Counted from the stretch's first letter, positions 1-7,729 are shown. The stretch: 35,892 nucleotides of DNA from Cellulomonas triticagri (GCF_003696205.1 NZ_RFFI01000033.1:1-35892), one strand, 5' to 3'. The notes: generated by a model not told the origin, from the letters alone. Numbers and translations are program-made.

Positions 1-187
1 GACGGGCGAGCGCGGCGGCGCCGAGCAGCACCAGCGCGCCCACGAGCGCGAGGACGGGCAGCGCGGGCGCCGCGCCGCCGCCGAGCACGTGCGCGCCGGA
101 GCCCAGCGCGAGCACGGTCGTGGACACGGCGAGCAGCCGCGCCGCGACGAGCGCGCGTTGCTCCGGTGCCGTGCCTGCTGCGTCCAC
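1..187 (-). CDS. Putative membrane protein, N-terminal part only (runs off left edge)
   Basis: Read on the minus strand from a GTG at 187, the frame stays open to the window edge, giving about 62 residues. After a short polar start (VDAAGTAPEQRALVAARL) come two hydrophobic stretches with an Ala/Leu/Val composition typical of membrane helices, separated by a short Gly-rich turn. The start is supported by a TAGCGT -10 hexamer (195-200, minus strand) that ends seven bases before the GTG, the leaderless arrangement seen at many genes here. No Shine-Dalgarno is visible. The family cannot be told from this fragment. It is transcribed away from nothing in the window: the next gene (SDR) is on the same strand and lies upstream of it, so it has its own promoter. 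Confidence 0.6.
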   Translation of the reverse strand, partial: MDAAGTAPEQRALVAARLLAVSTTVLALGSGAHVLGGGAAPALPVLALVGALVLLGAAALAR

Positions 188-194
188 GGCGGGA

Positions 195-200
195 ACGCTA
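195..200 (-). promoter_or_regulatory. -10 hexamer (TAGCGT) of the left-edge membrane gene
   Basis: TAGCGT on the minus strand, followed by seven bases and the GTG at 187. The spacing puts the transcription start at or next to the start codon, implying a leaderless mRNA. No convincing -35 is visible. Confidence 0.5.
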
Positions 201-340
201 CGCCGCCCTGGGGCCGTCGACCTGCCCGCGCGGACCAGATCACCCGCTCCCGGACAGACGCGCGGCCCACGGTCCCCGCCCGCGCACCCCCCGACCGGAG
301 GGTGCCGGGGCGGGAACCGCGGGCCGGCCGGCGGGGGCGG

Positions 341-1096
341 TCAGACCGCCGGGTAGCCGCCGTCCACCTGGTGCAGGCTGCCCGTGATGAACGACGCCTC
401 GTCGCTGAGCAGGAACGCGACCAGCGCGGCGACCTCCTCCGGGGTGCCGATCCGGCCGATCGGGTGCTTCGCGGTGATGGCGTCGATCTGCTCCTGCGGC
501 AGCTGGGCCATGAGCGGGGTCCAGATGTTGCCGGGCGCCACCGCGTTCACCCGCACCCCGCGGGTGCCGTACTCGACGGCGGCGTTCTTGGTGAGGCCGT
601 TGATCGCGTGCTTCGACGCGACGTAGGCCGAGTTGCCGGGCGCCGCGACGAGCGCGTGCATGGACGCCATGTTGACGATCGCGCCGCCCCCGGCGGCCTC
701 GATGGCGGGCAGCTCGGCGTGCAGGCCGTAGAGCACGCCGTTGAGGTTGATGTCGATGACGCGGTTCCAGTCGGCGTCGAGGTCGAGCTCGCCGGTGGGC
801 AGCTGGTTCCGGGCCGCGATGCCCGCGTTGTTCACCGCGAGGTGCAGGGCCCCGTAGGTGGCGACGGCGAACTCGACGGCGGCGACGGACGACGCGGCGT
901 CCGCGGTGTCCTGCTGGAAGGCGCTCGCGGTGCCGCCGTCGGCGGTGATCGCGTCGGCGACGCGCTGCGCGGACTCCAGCCGGATGTCGGTGAGGACGAC
1001 GGACGCACCCTCGGCCGCGAGCCGCCGGCCCACCGCCTCGCCGATGCCGCTGCCGCCACCCGTCACCAGGGCCACCTTGCCGTCGAACCGCGCCAT
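341..1096 (-). CDS. SDR-family NAD(P)-dependent oxidoreductase
   Basis: A 251-residue classical short-chain dehydrogenase/reductase. The cofactor motif TGGGSGIG lies at residues 12-19, the NNAG motif near residues 89-92, and the catalytic residues are Ser145, Tyr158 and Lys162 (YVASK). Asp37 after the second strand favours NAD(H) over NADP(H) in this family. The length is normal. The start at 1096 (MARFDG) is chosen over a longer frame because GAGAGGTAG precedes it at good spacing. The substrate cannot be told; relatives include 3-oxoacyl-ACP reductases and sugar or alcohol dehydrogenases. A perfect 16-bp palindrome in the upstream region (1160-1175) suggests control by a TetR-type repressor, but no tetR gene is in the window. 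Confidence 0.9.
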   Translation of the reverse strand: MARFDGKVALVTGGGSGIGEAVGRRLAAEGASVVLTDIRLESAQRVADAITADGGTASAFQQDTADAASSVAAVEFAVATYGALHLAVNNAGIAARNQLPTGELDLDADWNRVIDINLNGVLYGLHAELPAIEAAGGGAIVNMASMHALVAAPGNSAYVASKHAINGLTKNAAVEYGTRGVRVNAVAPGNIWTPLMAQLPQEQIDAITAKHPIGRIGTPEEVAALVAFLLSDEASFITGSLHQVDGGYPAV

Positions 1097-1122
1097 CACG
1101 CGCCTACCTCTCAGTGCGTCGT

Positions 1123-1143
1123 GGCCGGGCACCGCGCCCGGCC
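1123..1143 (-). other. Small hairpin in the SDR leader
   Basis: GGCCGGGC and GCCCGGCC flank a five-base loop, about 27 bases upstream of the SDR start. It would form in the 5' leader of the SDR mRNA. Its role is unknown, and in such GC-rich DNA it may be incidental. Confidence 0.3.
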
Positions 1144-1159
1144 CTCAGGAGGATCAACT

Positions 1160-1175
1160 CCGACCGATCGGTCGG
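1160..1175. promoter_or_regulatory. 16-bp perfect palindrome, candidate TetR-type operator
   Basis: CCGACCGATCGGTCGG is self-complementary over all 16 bases and lies about 65 bp upstream of the SDR start, in the divergent gap before the DUF3105 gene. TetR-family operators are often 14-20 bp palindromes with a GACCGATCGGTC-like core. No tetR gene is present in the window, so the regulator would be encoded elsewhere or off the left edge. Confidence 0.5.
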
Positions 1176-1250
1176 GCTTCCCGGAGGACCGTATCTCGCG
1201 CGTCACAGCAAGGGTCGAAGGTCCTCCTCGGCTTTAGTTGATTCTTCACG

Positions 1251-1256
1251 TATTCT
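1251..1256 (+). promoter_or_regulatory. -10 hexamer (TATTCT) for the DUF3105-DUF305 operon
   Basis: TATTCT lies 47 bases before the ATG at 1304 in a locally AT-richer stretch. It would give a leader of about 40 bases ending in a strong Shine-Dalgarno (GGAGGAG, 1292-1298). The -35 is not clear. Confidence 0.4.
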
Positions 1257-1303
1257 CGGTGCTCCGACCGGCCGCCCGCGGCCGCACGACCGGAGGAGTC
1301 CCC

Positions 1304-1945
1304 ATGCCCGACCGCCGTCCCACCGCGGCCGAGCGCCAGGCCCGCCTGGCCGCCGTCCGAGCCGAGCAGCGCAAGAACGAGCGCCGGCGCACCGTCCTGA
1401 TCAGCTCGATCGCGGGCACCCTCGTCGTCGCGCTGATCGCCGTCGCCGGGTTCGTGCTCGTCGGCGCGAACCGCGAGAAGGCCGAGCTGCAGGCCCAGGC
1501 CGACGCCGAGATCGAGGGCGTCCAGTCCTACGACGGCCTCACGTTCAACCACGTGACCACCACGGTCGACTACCCGCAGACGCCGCCCGCCGGCGGTGAC
1601 CACGCCGCCGCGTGGCTGAACTGCGGCGTCTACACCGAGCCGGTCCCCAGCGAGAACGCCGTGCACTCCCTGGAGCACGGCGCGGTGTGGGTCACCTACG
1701 ACCCGTCGCTGCCCGCCGACGAGATCGCCGCGCTCGAGGCGCTCGCGGACAACCAGTCCTACGTGCTGGTCACGCCGTTCGAGGGCATGGAGTCCCCGAT
1801 CACCATCACCGCCTGGGGCTACCAGCTCGCCGTCGACACCGCCGACGACAGCCGCATCCCGGTGTTCATCCAGAAGTACCTGCTGAACCCCGAGCTCGCC
1901 GAGGTCGGCGCGCCCTGCTCGAGCGGCGTGGGCACCCCGGCGTGA
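1304..1945 (+). CDS. DUF3105 membrane-anchored protein
   Basis: A 213-residue protein that matches the DUF3105 family. A basic, polar N-terminus (about residues 1-30) leads into one transmembrane helix (about 31-53), then an extracytoplasmic domain with the family's conserved stretch NHVTTTVDYPQTPPAGGDH, a W-L-N-C-G-V-Y segment and HSLEHGAVWVTYDP. Two cysteines, one in WLNCG and one near the C-terminus (PCSSG), could be paired outside the cell. The ATG at 1304 has GGAGGAG six bases upstream, so the longer open frame starting upstream is not used. The function of DUF3105 is not established. It overlaps the next gene by four bases (GTGA), so the DUF305 protein is probably co-translated. The two families are often found side by side in actinobacteria. 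Confidence 0.85.
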   Translation: MPDRRPTAAERQARLAAVRAEQRKNERRRTVLISSIAGTLVVALIAVAGFVLVGANREKAELQAQADAEIEGVQSYDGLTFNHVTTTVDYPQTPPAGGDHAAAWLNCGVYTEPVPSENAVHSLEHGAVWVTYDPSLPADEIAALEALADNQSYVLVTPFEGMESPITITAWGYQLAVDTADDSRIPVFIQKYLLNPELAEVGAPCSSGVGTPA

Positions 1946-2631
1946 CCGACGCCCTCCCGCACGACGAGGACCACCCCGACGTCCCGGCCCGCCGCACCGG
2001 CGGGTCGGGGCGCGCGGTGCTCGTCGTCGTCGCGCTCGCCGCGCTCGTGCTCGGCGGGCTCGGCGGCGCCCTGCTCGCCCGGCAGCCCGCGCTGACGGCC
2101 GCCCCGGACGCCTCGGTCGACGCCGGCTTCGCCCGGGACATGCAGACCCACCACGCGCAGGCCGTCGAGCTCGCCGTCCTCGTCCGGGACCGCAGCACCG
2201 ACGAGCACGTGCGCACCGTCGCCCTCGACATCCTGCTGACGCAGCAGAACCAGATCGGGCAGATGGCCGGCTGGCTCACCACCTGGGGGCTGCCCGCCGC
2301 GTCGTCGGCCCCGCCGATGGCGTGGATGTCCGGCGAGCACGGCCACACCGGCACTGGCGAGGGCGCCACCGGGTACAGCAGCATGCCCGGCTGGGTCACC
2401 CGCGAGGACATGGCCCGGCTCACCGCCGCGACCGGCACCGACGCGGACCGGCTGTTCCTCGAGCTGATGATCCCGCACCACCAGGGCGGCGTGGAGATGG
2501 CCGAGTACGCCGTCGAGCGCGCCCGGCGCCCGCAGGTCGTCAGCCTCGCCGAGAACATCGTCCGCACCCAGGAGCGCGAGCTCACGGTGCTGCAGGACAT
2601 GCTCGCCGAGCGCGGCGGACCGCTGCCCTAG
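1942..2631 (+). CDS. DUF305 family protein
   Basis: A 229-residue protein. One N-terminal transmembrane helix (about residues 24-46) anchors an exported four-helix domain of the DUF305 family (ferritin-like fold). Both signature motifs are present: FARDMQTHHAQAVE in the first half and FLELMIPHHQGGVEMA in the second, each with the paired histidines usual in the family. A Met/His-rich linker (MAWMSGEHGH) lies between the halves and could bind metal, but this is inference. The GTG start overlaps the DUF3105 stop in a GTGA junction. The last codons overlap the convergent antiporter gene by four bases (2628-2631), leaving no room for a terminator between them. Confidence 0.88.
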   Translation: MTDALPHDEDHPDVPARRTGGSGRAVLVVVALAALVLGGLGGALLARQPALTAAPDASVDAGFARDMQTHHAQAVELAVLVRDRSTDEHVRTVALDILLTQQNQIGQMAGWLTTWGLPAASSAPPMAWMSGEHGHTGTGEGATGYSSMPGWVTREDMARLTAATGTDADRLFLELMIPHHQGGVEMAEYAVERARRPQVVSLAENIVRTQERELTVLQDMLAERGGPLP

Positions 2632-4580
2632 TCGTCCCGGGCGCGGAGCTCCAGGCTGATCTGGTCCGCGTCCAGCACCCGCAGCGCCTCGGTGAGGGCA
2701 CCCGAGCTCGCCGTGCCCAGGTCGCGCACCCGCAGCAGCGACTCGCGCTGGGCGTCCAGCATCGCCAGCCGCAGCTCCCGGATCTGCGCGGCCACCGACG
2801 AGAGGTCGGCCTCGGCGTCGGCGTCCTCGTCCACCTGCTCGCCCTGCCGCTCGGCGACCAGCCGCGCCTTCTCCAGGACCACGGCGTCGTACGGAGTGCC
2901 GTCCGGGCGCCGCAGCGTCGGGTCCGCGAGCACGTCGACCGCCGCCCGCGCCATGTCCACGGAGAGCCGGTCGAGCTCGGCGCGCTCGTCGGCGCCGTCG
3001 CGCGACAGCCCGAGCCGGCGCACCAGCCAGCCGAGCGTGCCGCCCTGCACCAGCAGCGTCCCCGCCGCGACCGTGAACGCGACCAGGATCAGCAGCGCCC
3101 GGTGCGGGGTGTCCGACGGCAGCGACTGCGCCGCGGCCAGCGTGACCACGCCGCGCATCCCCGCCCACACCAGGATCGCGCCCTCGCGCGGACCCAGCGG
3201 CTCGGCCTGCAGGTAGTCGATGTCCGCGATGCGCCGCGTCACCCGGGTGCGGATCCGCTCGGTGCGGTGCTCCGGGCTGTCGTGCGGCCCGAGGCGCGGC
3301 TTGCGGCGGCGGCCGAACACCCGGCGCAGCTCCTGGCGCCGGCGGACGTCCTCCCCCTCGGGGAACCCCGGCGGCACCTGCCCCGGCGCCCAGGCCGCGG
3401 GGCGTGCGGGGGCGTCCGGCCCGGCGGCGTCCGGAGCGTCGGCAGCGTCCCCGTCGACCCGCGCCGTGACCGGCGGCGCCCCCGGCACGCCGAGGGCCCG
3501 CAGGTCGTCGCGGCGCGTGCGGGCCATCGTGTCCAGCGCGTCCACCCGGTCGTTGATCGCCGAGAGGTAGCCGCGCGCCGTCGCCCCGCGCCGAGCACGC
3601 CGGGACAGCGTCCCCAGCAGGAACGCCACGTACCCCGTGCGCACCAGCAGCACCACCAGCGCCGCCATCACCCCGAGCCCCAGCGCGAGCCACAGGTTGC
3701 CGTGGTCGTCGAGGACCTCCGCGACCAGGCCGTACAGCTCCAGCCCCATGAGCAGGAAGACGGCGCCCTCGAGCAGCAGCTCCAGGGTGCGCCAGTTCGC
3801 GGCCTCGGCGATCCGGTCCTGGGGCCGCAGCCGGACGCTGCCGGTCCCCGCGACCAGCCCCGCGGACACCGTGGCGACCAGCCCGGACGCCCCGAGGTGC
3901 TCCGCCGGGATGTAGGCGATGAACGGCACCAGGAACGAGATCGCCGTCGTCAGGTGCGGGTCCGAGATGCGGGTGCGCACCGCGAGGCTCACCTTGCCGA
4001 CCACCGCGCCGATGGCCACCGCCACCACGACCGCGAACACGAAGTCCGTCGCGACCTCCCAGAGCGACACCGAGGCGGCCGTCGCGACGATCGCCGAGCG
4101 CAGCAGCACGAGGGCGGACGCGTCGTTCAGCAGGCTCTCGCCCTCCAGCACGGTGACGACCCGGGGACTGACCCCGGACCGCCGCACGATCGACGTCGCG
4201 ACCGCGTCCGTCGGGCTGATGACCGCGCCGAGCGCGATGCCGGTCGCCAGCGAGACGCCGGGGATCAGCCAGGAGAACAGCAGCCCGAGCAGCACCGACG
4301 TCACGACGACCAGCAGCACCGACAGCCCGCTGATGGCCGTGAGGTCGCGCCGGAAGTCCATCGTCGGCATGGACACGGACGTCGCGTACAGCAGCGGCGG
4401 CAGGACGACGCCGAGGATCCACTCCGGCTCGATCTCGACCGCCGGGACCGCCGGCACGAGCGAGATGAGCACACCGAGCACCACGAGCAGCAGAGGCGCG
4501 GCGACCCCCACCCGGGGTGCCAGGGCGGTCACGGCGATCACGGCGACGGCCGCGATCACCCCGATCAGCAGCAGGTCCAT
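2628..4580 (-). CDS. CPA1-type Na+/H+ antiporter with large cytoplasmic insert
   Basis: A 650-residue cation/proton exchanger. Ten or so hydrophobic helices fill residues 1-325. Key family residues are present: SPTD with Asp125 in the ion-binding helix, EGESLLND with Asn152-Asp153, and WAGMRGVVTLA with an arginine near residue 476. Unusually, about 140 polar, Arg/Pro/Ala-rich residues (about 327-465) are inserted before the last two helices, which are followed by a charged C-terminal tail of about 120 residues rich in Glu and Asp. Role: exchange of Na+ or K+ for H+ at the cytoplasmic membrane, for pH or salt homeostasis. The merR gene lies 45 bases upstream on the same strand, so they may be cotranscribed. 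GAGAGGG precedes the ATG. Confidence 0.9.
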   Translation of the reverse strand: MDLLLIGVIAAVAVIAVTALAPRVGVAAPLLLVVLGVLISLVPAVPAVEIEPEWILGVVLPPLLYATSVSMPTMDFRRDLTAISGLSVLLVVVTSVLLGLLFSWLIPGVSLATGIALGAVISPTDAVATSIVRRSGVSPRVVTVLEGESLLNDASALVLLRSAIVATAASVSLWEVATDFVFAVVVAVAIGAVVGKVSLAVRTRISDPHLTTAISFLVPFIAYIPAEHLGASGLVATVSAGLVAGTGSVRLRPQDRIAEAANWRTLELLLEGAVFLLMGLELYGLVAEVLDDHGNLWLALGLGVMAALVVLLVRTGYVAFLLGTLSRRARRGATARGYLSAINDRVDALDTMARTRRDDLRALGVPGAPPVTARVDGDAADAPDAAGPDAPARPAAWAPGQVPPGFPEGEDVRRRQELRRVFGRRRKPRLGPHDSPEHRTERIRTRVTRRIADIDYLQAEPLGPREGAILVWAGMRGVVTLAAAQSLPSDTPHRALLILVAFTVAAGTLLVQGGTLGWLVRRLGLSRDGADERAELDRLSVDMARAAVDVLADPTLRRPDGTPYDAVVLEKARLVAERQGEQVDEDADAEADLSSVAAQIRELRLAMLDAQRESLLRVRDLGTASSGALTEALRVLDADQISLELRARDD

Positions 4581-4625
4581 GGCGGGCGCCCTCTCGTCCG
4601 TGCGCGGGGCGGCCGCCGGGGCGCC

Positions 4626-5045
4626 TCAGACGCCCGCGTGCTCTCCCGCTGTCACCGGGGCCGACCGCGGCAGCCGCAGCAGGTCCTGGTAGTAGCCGAT
4701 CTTCTCCTCGAGGTGCTGCTGCTGGTGGCGCAGCGTCTCGAGGGTCGAGGCTACGTGCTCCGCGTGGGCCAGCAGCAGCCCCAGTCGCTCGGGGACGGTG
4801 GCGTCGGCGTCCGGCCCGGTCGCCAGGGCGAGCTCCGCGTACCGGCGCATCGCCTGGATCGGCATGCCGGTGTCCCGCAGGCAGCGCAGCACCTCGAGCC
4901 ACTCCAGGTCCGCGTCGTCGTACCGGCGGTGCCCGGCGGGGTCGCGGGCGACGTCGCGCACCAGCCCGATCTTCTCGTAGTAGCGCAGCGTGTCGAGGCT
5001 GAACCCGGACCGCCGGGCGGCGGCGGCCGGGGCGTAGGTCGTCAT
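4626..5045 (-). CDS. MerR-family transcriptional regulator
   Basis: A 139-residue regulator. The N-terminal winged helix-turn-helix is typical of MerR proteins (SGFSLDTLRYYEKIGLV at about residues 13-29, then GHRRYDDADLEWLEVLRCLRDTGMPI). A long C-terminal dimerisation helix follows (HAEHVASTLETLRHQQQHLEEKIGYYQDLL). There are no cysteines in the effector region beyond one in the DNA-binding part, so it is not an obvious metal sensor. It most resembles the MerR proteins found next to aldo/keto reductases, which respond to small organic or redox signals. The gene is divergent from the reductase, and an 18-bp palindrome in the 89-bp gap is the likely binding site. The antiporter lies 45 bases downstream. 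Confidence 0.9.
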   Translation of the reverse strand: MTTYAPAAAARRSGFSLDTLRYYEKIGLVRDVARDPAGHRRYDDADLEWLEVLRCLRDTGMPIQAMRRYAELALATGPDADATVPERLGLLLAHAEHVASTLETLRHQQQHLEEKIGYYQDLLRLPRSAPVTAGEHAGV

Positions 5046-5097
5046 GGCAGCAGTGTGGACCCGGCCCGCGCCCCGCGTCCGGGGAACCGGGCGCCCC

Positions 5098-5128
5098 TTG
5101 CGCTGGAGCGCGCTCCAGCCCCGACGCT
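5098..5128 (+). promoter_or_regulatory. MerR-type promoter with 18-bp palindromic operator
   Basis: GCTGGAGCG (5102-5110) and CGCTCCAGC (5111-5119) form a perfect 18-bp palindrome. It lies between a -35-like TTGCGC (5098-5103) and a weak -10, GACGCT (5123-5128). The spacer is 19 bp, the overlong spacing that MerR proteins correct by bending DNA. The -10 ends six bases before the ATG at 5135 and there is no Shine-Dalgarno, so the transcript would be leaderless. Confidence 0.7.
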
Positions 5129-5134
5129 GGCGGC

Positions 5135-6097
5135 ATGACGACGACTCCCGCCCCTGTCCCCCCGATCGCCCTCGGCGCGATGCTGTTCGGCACCCGCCTG
5201 GACGAGGACCGGTCCTTCGCCCTGCTCGACGCCTACGTCGCGGCCGGTGGCGGGTGGATCGACACCGCCGACTGCTACGCGTTCTGGGAGCACGACTCCG
5301 GGCACGGCGGCCAGAGCGAGGCGCTGCTCGGCCGCTGGCTCGCCGCCCGGCCGGGCGTCCGCGAGCGCGTGCGCCTCTCCACGAAGGTCGGGTGCGAGCC
5401 GCTGTGGCCGGGCTCGTTCCCGGAGCGCACGACGGGCCTCGGCGCGGACGTGGTGCGCCGGGTCGCGCGGCAGAGCCTGGAGCGGATGGGCGTCGACCAC
5501 CTCGACCTGCTCTGGGCGCACCGCGACGACCGCGCGACGCCGCTGGACGAGATCGTCGCGGGGTTCGGCGGGCTGGTCGCCGACGGGACGGTGGCCCGGT
5601 GGGGGTTCTCCAACACCGCGCTGTGGCGGGTCGAGCGCGCCGCGGGCCTGGCGGACGCCGCCGGGCTCGCCCGACCGACAGCCCTGCAGCTGCGGTACTC
5701 GTACCTGCAGCCGCGGCCGATGGTGCGCGGTCGCCTGCACGACCACCGGTTCGGCTGGGTCACGGACGAGGTCCTCGACTACGCCGCGAGCGACCCGGAG
5801 GTCGCCGTGTGGGCGTACAGCCCGCTGCTGTCCGGGGCCTACGACCGGGCCGACCGCGCGCCCGCCGAGGGCTACGACCACCCGGGCACGACCCGGCGAC
5901 GGGCTGTCCTGGCCGAGGTCGCGGACGAGGTCGGGGCGAGCCGCAGCGAGGTCGTGCTGGCCTGGCTCGTGGCCGGCACGCCGCAGGTCGTGCCGGTGGC
6001 GGGGGTGAGCACGCCCGCGCAGCTCGACGCGGCGCTCGCCGGGGTGCGGCTGGTGCTGACCGCCGACCAGCGGGAGCGGCTCGACGCCGCCTGGTGA
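5135..6097 (+). CDS. Aldo/keto reductase
   Basis: A 320-residue soluble (alpha/beta)8-barrel oxidoreductase. The catalytic tetrad is visible: Asp43 and Tyr48 (IDTADCY), Lys84 (STKVG) and His129 (LLWAHRDD). The NADPH-binding segment is near the C-terminus (VPVAGVSTPAQLDAAL). The family reduces aldehydes and ketones with NADPH, and the natural substrate is unknown. It is transcribed divergently from the merR gene, whose predicted operator lies in its promoter, so it is probably MerR-activated. Its length is normal, and the ATG at 5135 is set by the promoter position (leaderless). Confidence 0.9.
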   Translation: MTTTPAPVPPIALGAMLFGTRLDEDRSFALLDAYVAAGGGWIDTADCYAFWEHDSGHGGQSEALLGRWLAARPGVRERVRLSTKVGCEPLWPGSFPERTTGLGADVVRRVARQSLERMGVDHLDLLWAHRDDRATPLDEIVAGFGGLVADGTVARWGFSNTALWRVERAAGLADAAGLARPTALQLRYSYLQPRPMVRGRLHDHRFGWVTDEVLDYAASDPEVAVWAYSPLLSGAYDRADRAPAEGYDHPGTTRRRAVLAEVADEVGASRSEVVLAWLVAGTPQVVPVAGVSTPAQLDAALAGVRLVLTADQRERLDAAW

Positions 6098-6138
6098 CAA
6101 CGGCGTGGGGGGTGGGCATCACGAAGCGATAACGCTAC

Positions 6139-6167
6139 TGAGACTGAGTATCAACTCGTGCTAGCGT
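6139..6167 (+). promoter_or_regulatory. Zur-like box and promoter of the aztD gene
   Basis: TGAGACTGAGTATCA (6139-6153) is an imperfect palindrome with the TGA-N9-TCA ends and inner A/T symmetry of actinobacterial Zur sites. It covers the -35 position of a promoter whose -10 is TAGCGT (6162-6167), so a bound Zur would block RNA polymerase. It has the same architecture as the box at 10210-10224. The function of the downstream genes (zinc chaperone, zinc-binding protein) supports the call. Confidence 0.7.
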
Positions 6168-6222
6168 GAGCGCGCTGATCATCCGACCTGCCACCGGAGA
6201 GGAGACGGCGCCCAGGGCACCC

Positions 6223-6267
6223 GTGCGTCCACGCGACGCCGTGCCCGGTCGCCCGCCCCCCACATGA
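6223..6267 (+). CDS. Possible 14-codon upstream ORF in the aztD leader
   Basis: A GTG at 6223 opens a frame of 14 codons (VRPRDAVPGRPPPT) whose TGA at 6265-6267 overlaps the aztD ATG at 6264 in an ATGA junction. A partial Shine-Dalgarno (AGGG) precedes the GTG, and aztD has none of its own. Translation of aztD could therefore depend on this leader peptide, which ends in a Pro-Pro-Pro run of the kind that slows ribosomes. Short chance frames are common in GC-rich leaders, so this is tentative. Confidence 0.25.
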   Translation: MRPRDAVPGRPPPT

Positions 6268-7637
6268 ACGTCACCACCCGCCACCGCCCGCGGTTCGCCG
6301 CCGCCCTCGGCCTCGGCCTGTCCGTCGCGCTGCTCGCCGCCTGCTCTCAGACCGGGGGCACCACCGAGCCCGCCGCCACCGCCGACGAGACCACGGCCGC
6401 CCCCGTCGCCACCGAGGTCGCCACCGCCAAGCCGCGCCTCGTCCTCACCTACGACGGCGGCATCCAGGTGCTCGACGCGAGCACCCTCGAGCTCGTCACC
6501 GACATCCCGCTGGAGGGCTTCAACCGCCTGAACGGCACCGGCGACAACCGGCACGTCGCGGTCTCCACCACCGGTGGCTTCCAGATCCTCGACGCCGGGA
6601 CCTGGACCGAGCCGCACGGCGACCACACCCACTCGTACACCTCCGACCCCGTCCTCACGGACGTCACGTGGTCGGCCGAGAAGCCCGGGCACGTCGTCCC
6701 CCACGAGGGCCGCACCGCCCTGTTCGACGACGGCACCGGCACCGTGACCGTGGTCGACTCCGACGACCTCGCGGACGCGGACGCCGACACCCGCGTCGTC
6801 ACGCTGCCCGCCGCGCACCACGGCGTCGCCGTCGAGCTCACCGACGGCTCGCTCGTCGTGTCCGAGGGCACCGAGGACGCCCGCACCGGCATCCGCGTGC
6901 TCGACGCCGACGGCACCGAGATCGCCGCGAACGACACCTGCCCCGGCGTGCACGGCGAGGCCGTCGCCGCCGACGAGGCCGTCGTGATCGGCTGCGAGGA
7001 CGGCGCCGTCGTCTACACCGGCGGCACCATCACCAAGGTCACCGCCCCCGACGCCTACGGCCGCATCGGCAACCAGGCCGGCACCGAGGCCTCGCCGATC
7101 GTGCTCGGCGACTACAAGTCCGACCCCGACGCCGACCTGGAGCGCCCGACCCGCGTCTCCCTGATCGACACCCGCGACGCCTCGCTGCGCCTGGTCGACC
7201 TGCCCGCGTCCTACACCTTCCGCTCCCTGGCCCGCGGCGACGCCGGTGAGGCCCTGGTGCTCGGCACCGACGGCGCGCTGCACGTCATCGACCCCGAGTC
7301 CGGCACCCTCACCCGCTCGATCCCCGTGATCGACGCGTGGGAGGAGTCCGAGGTCTGGCAGGAGCCGCGCCCGGCGATCACCGTCGTCGACGACTCGGCG
7401 TACATCACCGACCCGGCCACGAAGTCCGTGCACGCCGTCGACATCGAGACCGGCGAGGTCTGGCTGTCCACCACCCTGGACGTCGTCCCGAACGAGCTGA
7501 CCAGCGCGTCCGGCGCCGTCGCCGAGCACGGTGACGACCACGCCCACGAGGACGACGCCGCGCACGACGAGCACGACGAGCACGCCCACGAGGACGAGCA
7601 CGACCACGCGCACGAGGACGAGCACACCGAGGGCTGA
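6264..7637 (+). CDS. aztD: AztD-like zinc metallochaperone lipoprotein
   Basis: A 457-residue exported protein. The signal peptide ends in a lipobox (LLAAC, Cys27), so it should be lipid-anchored. Residues from about 50 to 420 form repeated beta-rich segments of about 40-50 residues (TYDGGIQVLDASTLE, STTGGFQILDAGTW and similar), consistent with the beta-propeller of AztD. The C-terminus is an unusually long His/Asp/Glu tail (about residues 424-456, repeating HAHEDEHDH-like units) suited to zinc binding. AztD proteins hand zinc to the substrate-binding protein AztC in the periplasm of Gram-negatives; here the same job on the outer face of the membrane is inferred from the next gene. A Zur-like box lies upstream. 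No Shine-Dalgarno precedes the ATG, which overlaps the stop of a small upstream frame. Confidence 0.82.
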   Translation: MNVTTRHRPRFAAALGLGLSVALLAACSQTGGTTEPAATADETTAAPVATEVATAKPRLVLTYDGGIQVLDASTLELVTDIPLEGFNRLNGTGDNRHVAVSTTGGFQILDAGTWTEPHGDHTHSYTSDPVLTDVTWSAEKPGHVVPHEGRTALFDDGTGTVTVVDSDDLADADADTRVVTLPAAHHGVAVELTDGSLVVSEGTEDARTGIRVLDADGTEIAANDTCPGVHGEAVAADEAVVIGCEDGAVVYTGGTITKVTAPDAYGRIGNQAGTEASPIVLGDYKSDPDADLERPTRVSLIDTRDASLRLVDLPASYTFRSLARGDAGEALVLGTDGALHVIDPESGTLTRSIPVIDAWEESEVWQEPRPAITVVDDSAYITDPATKSVHAVDIETGEVWLSTTLDVVPNELTSASGAVAEHGDDHAHEDDAAHDEHDEHAHEDEHDHAHEDEHTEG

Positions 7638-7659
7638 TCCCGCCCCGACCGCTCCCGGT

Positions 7660-7693
7660 CCTGCCCGGCACGCCCCCGCGCGTGCCGGGCAGG
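7660..7693 (+). other. Perfect hairpin between aztD and aztC
   Basis: CCTGCCCGGCACG (7660-7672) and CGTGCCGGGCAGG (7681-7693) form a 13-bp perfect stem with an eight-base loop in the 92-base gap between the two genes. There is no U-run after it. It could be a partial terminator or an RNA-processing or stabilising element that sets the ratio of the two products. Confidence 0.6.
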
Positions 7694-7729
7694 TCCGCGT
7701 CCCGCCCCGCACCACCCCGGAAGGACCCC

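Noticed and set aside
1819-5193. A 1124-codon minus-strand frame opposite DUF305 and across the antiporter and merR genes
   Set aside because: Arg/Gly/Ala-rich shadow of the real genes, with no recognisable motif.
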